Origin: JAYGED01 sp046582565
GTDB lineage: Bacteria; Pseudomonadota; Alphaproteobacteria; JAAXGF01
Reading direction: 5' to 3'
Assembly (NCBI GenBank): GCA_046582565.1
Contig: JAYGED010000269.1
Span: 1 to 16,139, forward strand
Length of the DNA stretch: 16,139 nucleotides
Part shown: piece by piece, positions 13,226 to 16,139 of the stretch
How positions within the stretch are numbered: the first letter of the stretch is position 1
Layout: each line of letters begins with the position of its first letter
Notes under the pieces: model-generated
Database searches by the model: none
What the model was told of the DNA's origin: nothing
Seen by the model: only the letters and a program-made list of their open reading frames with translations
Position numbers and translations under genes: made by a program

Positions 13226-14383
13226 ATGGCCGGAGCACCCAGCACATTGTTTCCGTCGCAGCCCGATGATGATTATCACGGCACCGGCGTTCTGCCGTCG
13301 CAGACCATCCGGGCGCTGATCCGCGACAAGGAGATCGAGGCCGCCGTCGACATCGGGGCGGACCAGATCCAACCGGCGAGCCTCGATTTACGCTTGGGCC
13401 GAGTTGCCTATCGGGTGCGCGCCAGTTTTATGCCCGGCCCCGACGCCACGGTGATGGACAAGATCGCAGCCCTCGGCATGCATGAGATCGACATCAGCCA
13501 GGGCGCGGTGCTCGAGAAGGATTGCGTCTATATCGTTCCCTTGATGGAGAGCCTGCGTCTGGGCTCCAAACTCTCGGCCTTCGCCAATCCGAAAAGCTCG
13601 ACCGGCCGTCTCGACATCTTCACCCGGTTGATGACCGACCGGGCTACCGAGTTCGATCGGGTTAGGCGCGGCTATAGCGGGCCGCTCTATATCGAGATTG
13701 CGCCGCGTACCTTCAGCATCGTGGTGCGCCAGGGCTCGCGGCTCAACCAGCTCAGGCTGCGGCGCGGCTCGTCCTCATCGAGCAAGCTTGGCCTGCAGCG
13801 GCTGCATGAAGAAACCCCGCTGGTCGACAGCCCGCCAGGCGAGGAGACCATTCGCGAGGACAGTATCGGCGTCTCTCTCGATCTGAGGGGTGACCCGGAG
13901 TCCGGCCTGGTCGGCTTTCGGGCGAAAAAACATGCCGATGTGATCGATGTGGATTGCCGTGGCGTCTACGATCCCCATGATTTCTGGGAATCGATTACCT
14001 ACCGGGCGGGCCAGGGCATCATCCTCGATCCCGACGCCTTTTATATATTGGCTACCAAGGAGGCGGTCACCGTGCCGCCGACCCATGCCGCCGAGATGAT
14101 CGCCTATGACACCCTGGTCGGTGAGTTCCGGGTTCATTACGCCGGTTTCTTCGATCCCGGTTTCGGCTATGACCCGACGGGCGAAGGCAAAGCCGGAAGC
14201 CGCGCGGTGCTCGAAGTGCGCTCCCACGATGTGCCCTTCATGCTCGAGCATGAGCAGATCGTCGGCTGGCTGCGCTATGACCGCCTGACTGGCATCCCCG
14301 ACAAGCTCTACGGCGACGGCATCGGCTCCAACTACCAGGGCCAGGCCCTGCAGCTCGGCAAGCAATTCAAGCCGGTTACCTGA
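13226..14383 (+). CDS. dcd: dCTP deaminase, duplicated-domain alphaproteobacterial type
   Basis: Converts dCTP to dUTP and ammonia, feeding dTMP synthesis; cytosolic, housekeeping. It has 385 residues, about twice the length of E. coli Dcd (193), and two dUTPase-like folds. The first half has QPASLDLRLG (49-58) and NPKSSTGRLDIFTRL (121-135), with the Ser-Arg pair corresponding to the catalytic S111/R115 region of E. coli. The second half has VGEFRVHYAGFFDPGFGY (298-315) and AVLEVRSHDVPF (327-338), where E330 fits the catalytic Glu. This elongated Dcd form is known from Rickettsiales and other alphaproteobacteria. It has no obvious link to the neighbours. Its TGA is directly adjacent to the stop codon of the convergent lyase gene; both lie in the palindrome TGATCA (14381-14386), so no terminator separates them. 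Confidence 0.9.
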   Translation: MAGAPSTLFPSQPDDDYHGTGVLPSQTIRALIRDKEIEAAVDIGADQIQPASLDLRLGRVAYRVRASFMPGPDATVMDKIAALGMHEIDISQGAVLEKDCVYIVPLMESLRLGSKLSAFANPKSSTGRLDIFTRLMTDRATEFDRVRRGYSGPLYIEIAPRTFSIVVRQGSRLNQLRLRRGSSSSSKLGLQRLHEETPLVDSPPGEETIREDSIGVSLDLRGDPESGLVGFRAKKHADVIDVDCRGVYDPHDFWESITYRAGQGIILDPDAFYILATKEAVTVPPTHAAEMIAYDTLVGEFRVHYAGFFDPGFGYDPTGEGKAGSRAVLEVRSHDVPFMLEHEQIVGWLRYDRLTGIPDKLYGDGIGSNYQGQALQLGKQFKPVT

Positions 14384-15814
14384 TCACGCCGCCTCCGGGT
14401 AGACGCGGGCGGTGAAATCGGCGGCCATGCGGTCGATGTCAGGGCCGAGGACGCGGGACTCGATGACCAGGGGGAAGGCTTCGCGCACCTCGTCGAGGAA
14501 GCCGGCAAGGGGCGGCGTCGCGGGCCGCTCGGTGGCGGCCAGGGCCTGGGATGCGGTGGCCGCCAGAATAGCCAGGGAGGCATCCAGGGCGGCGCCCGCG
14601 TCACGCTGCTTGATCCAGGCGAAGAAGGTCGGCGAGGCGACATCGTTCTGGCCGAAGCCGCCGGCCTCGCTAGCCGGCAGGAAGGTGCGGCTGGCCGCCT
14701 GGCGCGCCGCCTCGCCGATGCCGACCTGGGTCATCGCCATGCAGCCCATATAGCCGTCGCCCATGAGAAGCTGCTCGGGCAGCAGGGAGATATGCGGATC
14801 CAGCATCTTGGTGCCCTGACGCTCGGCGAGCAGGGCGAGGTCGGCCCAGCAAGCCGCCAGACCGTCCAGCGCCGGATAGGCCTGGGCGTTCTGATAGCCG
14901 CCGTTGCTCAGCACATGGCCCAGGGGATGATCGTCGTCGGGCGCGATGAAAACCGGATTGTCGGTGACCGAGGCCAGGGAGACGGAGGCGGCGCGCTCCG
15001 CCTCGGCGAGGGCGCGGCGGGCCTGGCCAAGAATGCGCGGCAGGATGCGATAGCCGACCGGCGCCTGATAGGGCCGCCGTTCCGGATGGGCGCCTTCGAG
15101 CAGGCGGCGCATGCCGGAGAGCGCCCAGGTCTCATGCTCGTCACCCCACAACCCATCGAGCGCGCTCGAATAATGGCCGAGCGGCGATTGGAAGGCCTCG
15201 GCGGCGAGGGCGAAGACCTTGAGCGCCAGATCGATGCGGTTGGCCGCGGCCAGGGCGGCGTCGGCGATCAGCGCCGCCGAGCAGGGCGAGCCGTTGACCA
15301 GGGACAGGCTGTCCTTGGGCCCGAGCTCAATGGTCTCGCCGATAGGGCTGAAGAGATGGCCAAGCGGCAGAATCTCCCCGGCGCCGCCGTTGCCGAGCAG
15401 GGGCACCCGGGGCAGGAGGCCGCCGTTGAGCATGGCGGCGACCGCCTCGGCGATGCGTGGGCTAACGGCCGCGTGGCCTTCGAGAAAGTTGGCCAATCGG
15501 GCAAGCGTTATGGCGCGCACCAGCCGTTCGGGCGCTGCCTCGCCGTAAGAGGTCGCCGAGCCGTATGACGGCTTGGCGGCGTGTTTGGCGCGCTGCTCGG
15601 GGGTCAGCCTTATCTTCGCCATCTGGCCGTAGCCGCTGGTAACGCCGTAAATGGTGATGTCGGGATCGCCGTCGAGCAGAGCGAGAAAGGCCGCCCGGCC
15701 CTCCGTCATACAGCTCAACGCCGCCTCCGTAAGGCGCACGCCTTCGCCCTGCCAGGCCACCCGGCGAACGGCTTCGAGGGTGATGTCGCGGCGGCTGGTG
15801 AGTTCGACGGTCAT
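14384..15814 (-). CDS. Aromatic amino acid lyase (HAL/PAL) fold enzyme without the MIO triad; ergothionase-like candidate
   Basis: A 476-residue member of the histidine/phenylalanine ammonia-lyase superfamily. Conserved framework: IYGVTSGYG (55-63, Y56 equals HAL Y53), LVNGSPCS (172-179, N174 equals the active-site Asn), PYQ at 248-250 (Y249 equals HAL Y280), VTDNPVF (283-289), MLDPHISLLPE (337-347). But where active HAL/PAL have GASGDLAPLAH this protein reads GAGEILPLGH (144-153): the Ser of the Ala-Ser-Gly triad is gone and one residue is deleted, so the MIO prosthetic group cannot form. The HAL histidine (H83) position reads Ser in YGSATS (84-89), and HAL Glu414 (GQED) is Asn in GQND (388-391). 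It should therefore not be HutH. Ergothionase, which eliminates trimethylamine from ergothioneine, is the known precedent for MIO-free catalysis in this fold. The start chosen is 15814, with GGAG eight bases upstream; an in-frame ATG at 15859 has no good RBS. Confidence 0.88.
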   Translation of the reverse strand: MTVELTSRRDITLEAVRRVAWQGEGVRLTEAALSCMTEGRAAFLALLDGDPDITIYGVTSGYGQMAKIRLTPEQRAKHAAKPSYGSATSYGEAAPERLVRAITLARLANFLEGHAAVSPRIAEAVAAMLNGGLLPRVPLLGNGGAGEILPLGHLFSPIGETIELGPKDSLSLVNGSPCSAALIADAALAAANRIDLALKVFALAAEAFQSPLGHYSSALDGLWGDEHETWALSGMRRLLEGAHPERRPYQAPVGYRILPRILGQARRALAEAERAASVSLASVTDNPVFIAPDDDHPLGHVLSNGGYQNAQAYPALDGLAACWADLALLAERQGTKMLDPHISLLPEQLLMGDGYMGCMAMTQVGIGEAARQAASRTFLPASEAGGFGQNDVASPTFFAWIKQRDAGAALDASLAILAATASQALAATERPATPPLAGFLDEVREAFPLVIESRVLGPDIDRMAADFTARVYPEAA

Positions 15815-15843
15815 GGCTGTTCTCCAGGTGATGATACTTTGAT

Positions 15844-15863
15844 TCAAATGCGCCGCCATTTGA
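15844..15863. promoter_or_regulatory. Inverted repeat TCAAAT-N8-ATTTGA upstream of the lyase gene
   Basis: Arms at 15844-15849 and 15858-15863 are exact inverted copies, 30 bases upstream of the lyase start, in the 115-base divergent gap shared with the interrupted Tat-protein gene. It is a candidate operator. No convincing -35/-10 pair was found here for either direction. Confidence 0.35.
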
Positions 15864-15929
15864 TTGGCTGATGTGACGCGAACATTCAGATATAACTATG
15901 CGGGCAACTCCAGCAAGTGCAGGTTCATC

Positions 15930-16002
15930 ATGTACCGCAATTCCCGTCGAAAGTTTCTAGCCGCTTCAGCAGCTGCTCCCCTAGCCGCCACTCTGACACC
16001 TA
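15930..16002 (+). pseudogene. 5' fragment of a Tat-exported protein gene, cut by an IS element
   Basis: From the ATG at 15930 the frame reads MYRNSRRKFLAASAAAPLAA and continues for a few residues. SRRKFL is a clear twin-arginine (Tat) motif followed by an Ala/Leu-rich hydrophobic stretch, so this is the start of a signal peptide of a periplasmic protein. The native sequence ends at about residue 24, where the IS5-family end begins (about 16003); the frame then meets TAA at 16017-16019 inside the IS. The rest of the gene should lie beyond the IS, outside the window. Such signals are common on periplasmic solute-binding proteins and redox enzymes. It is divergent from the MIO-less lyase gene, so the two may have been co-regulated. 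The RBS is weak (AGG). Confidence 0.7.
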
Positions 16003-16139
16003 GGCTCAGGACCTATTAATTCACTTGCATGAATTGAGAAGGATTGATTCAATGGCATAGCCAAGGAGGCGTTGTCATGAGTGATCTGTTTTGGTTGTCG
16101 AAGGCACAGATGCGCCGGATTGAGCCTTATTTTCCGCTG
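16003..16139 (+). mobile_element. Left end of an IS5-family (IS427-like) insertion sequence, cut by window edge
   Basis: The element probably begins at GGCTCAGGACC (16003 on), next to the CTAG at 16000-16003, which fits the YTAR-type targets used by IS427-like elements. It holds an inverted repeat AATTCA-N6-TGAATT (16018-16035), a possible transposase promoter TTGCAT (16025-16030)/17 bases/TTCAAT (16048-16053), and the transposase start. The exact terminal inverted repeat cannot be confirmed because the right end is outside the window. Confidence 0.75.
16077..16139 (+). CDS. IS5-family transposase, N-terminal 21 residues only
   Basis: The visible peptide MSDLFWLSKAQMRRIEPYFP is the typical beginning of IS5-family (IS427 group) transposases from alphaproteobacteria, which usually continue with a DDE domain. 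A strong RBS AAGGAGG (16063-16069) lies seven bases before the ATG. The remainder is outside the window, so whether the transposase is intact or split into two frames, as is common in this group, cannot be seen. Confidence 0.88.
   Translation, partial: MSDLFWLSKAQMRRIEPYFPL

Noticed and set aside
14792..15568. 258-codon plus-strand frame antisense to the lyase
   Set aside because: Shadow frame with Arg/Gly/Gln-rich composition and no recognisable domain.
14384..15814. Calling the lyase HutH (histidine ammonia-lyase)
   Set aside because: The MIO triad, the His83-equivalent and the Glu414-equivalent are all missing, and no other hut gene is nearby.
15815..15859. Longer lyase start adding 15 residues
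   Set aside because: No good Shine-Dalgarno sequence precedes the ATG at 15859, while GGAG is well placed before 15814, where family homology also starts.

Overview
The window looks like an accessory stretch of a GC-rich alphaproteobacterial chromosome, possibly Rhodospirillales-like or marine. This rests on protein style (double-length dCTP deaminase, fused ProW permease, AqpS-type arsenic operon, IS5/IS427-type transposase) and on strong GC bias at third codon positions. It is an inference; no rRNA or other marker gene is present.

Layout. (1) Bases 1-4115, minus strand: a ProU-type quaternary-amine ABC importer in the order substrate-binding protein, ATPase, permease. The permease is a fusion of two permease domains and runs off the left edge, probably missing only its last residues. 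(2) Bases 4116-4414: a divergent control region with a promoter and hairpin leader for the importer, a 42-43 bp GC-rich tandem repeat, and a promoter/operator for the ars genes. (3) Bases 4415-6017, plus strand: arsR-arsC-aqpS, joined by ATGA overlaps, an arsenic detoxification operon that uses an aquaporin instead of an efflux pump. (4) Bases 6200-9522: three singly transcribed enzymes: a PEAMT-like SAM methyltransferase (minus), an acyl-CoA-dehydrogenase-fold flavoprotein without the usual catalytic glutamate (plus), and a TauD-like 2-oxoglutarate dioxygenase (minus). (5) Bases 9621-14383, plus strand: a 1154-residue iron-sulfur flavoprotein that looks like NfnB fused to NfnA, then a duplicated-domain dCTP deaminase. 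(6) Bases 14384-15814, minus strand: a histidine/phenylalanine ammonia-lyase-fold enzyme in which the MIO-forming Ala-Ser-Gly triad is not present. (7) Bases 15930-16139: the first codons of a Tat-exported protein gene, cut by an IS5-family element whose transposase begins at 16077 and leaves the window.

How the parts may work together. The importer and the ars operon are each self-contained and recognisable. The most interesting part is the right half. The only precedent I know for a HAL-fold lyase working without MIO is ergothionase, which eliminates trimethylamine from ergothioneine. Near it lie a betaine-type importer, an N-methyltransferase-like protein, a 2-oxoglutarate dioxygenase and two unusual flavoproteins. 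A pathway for a trimethylammonium amino acid (a betaine of histidine, ergothioneine or another aromatic type) is therefore a reasonable hypothesis. The genes alternate in strand and do not form one operon, so co-function is not shown by the sequence.
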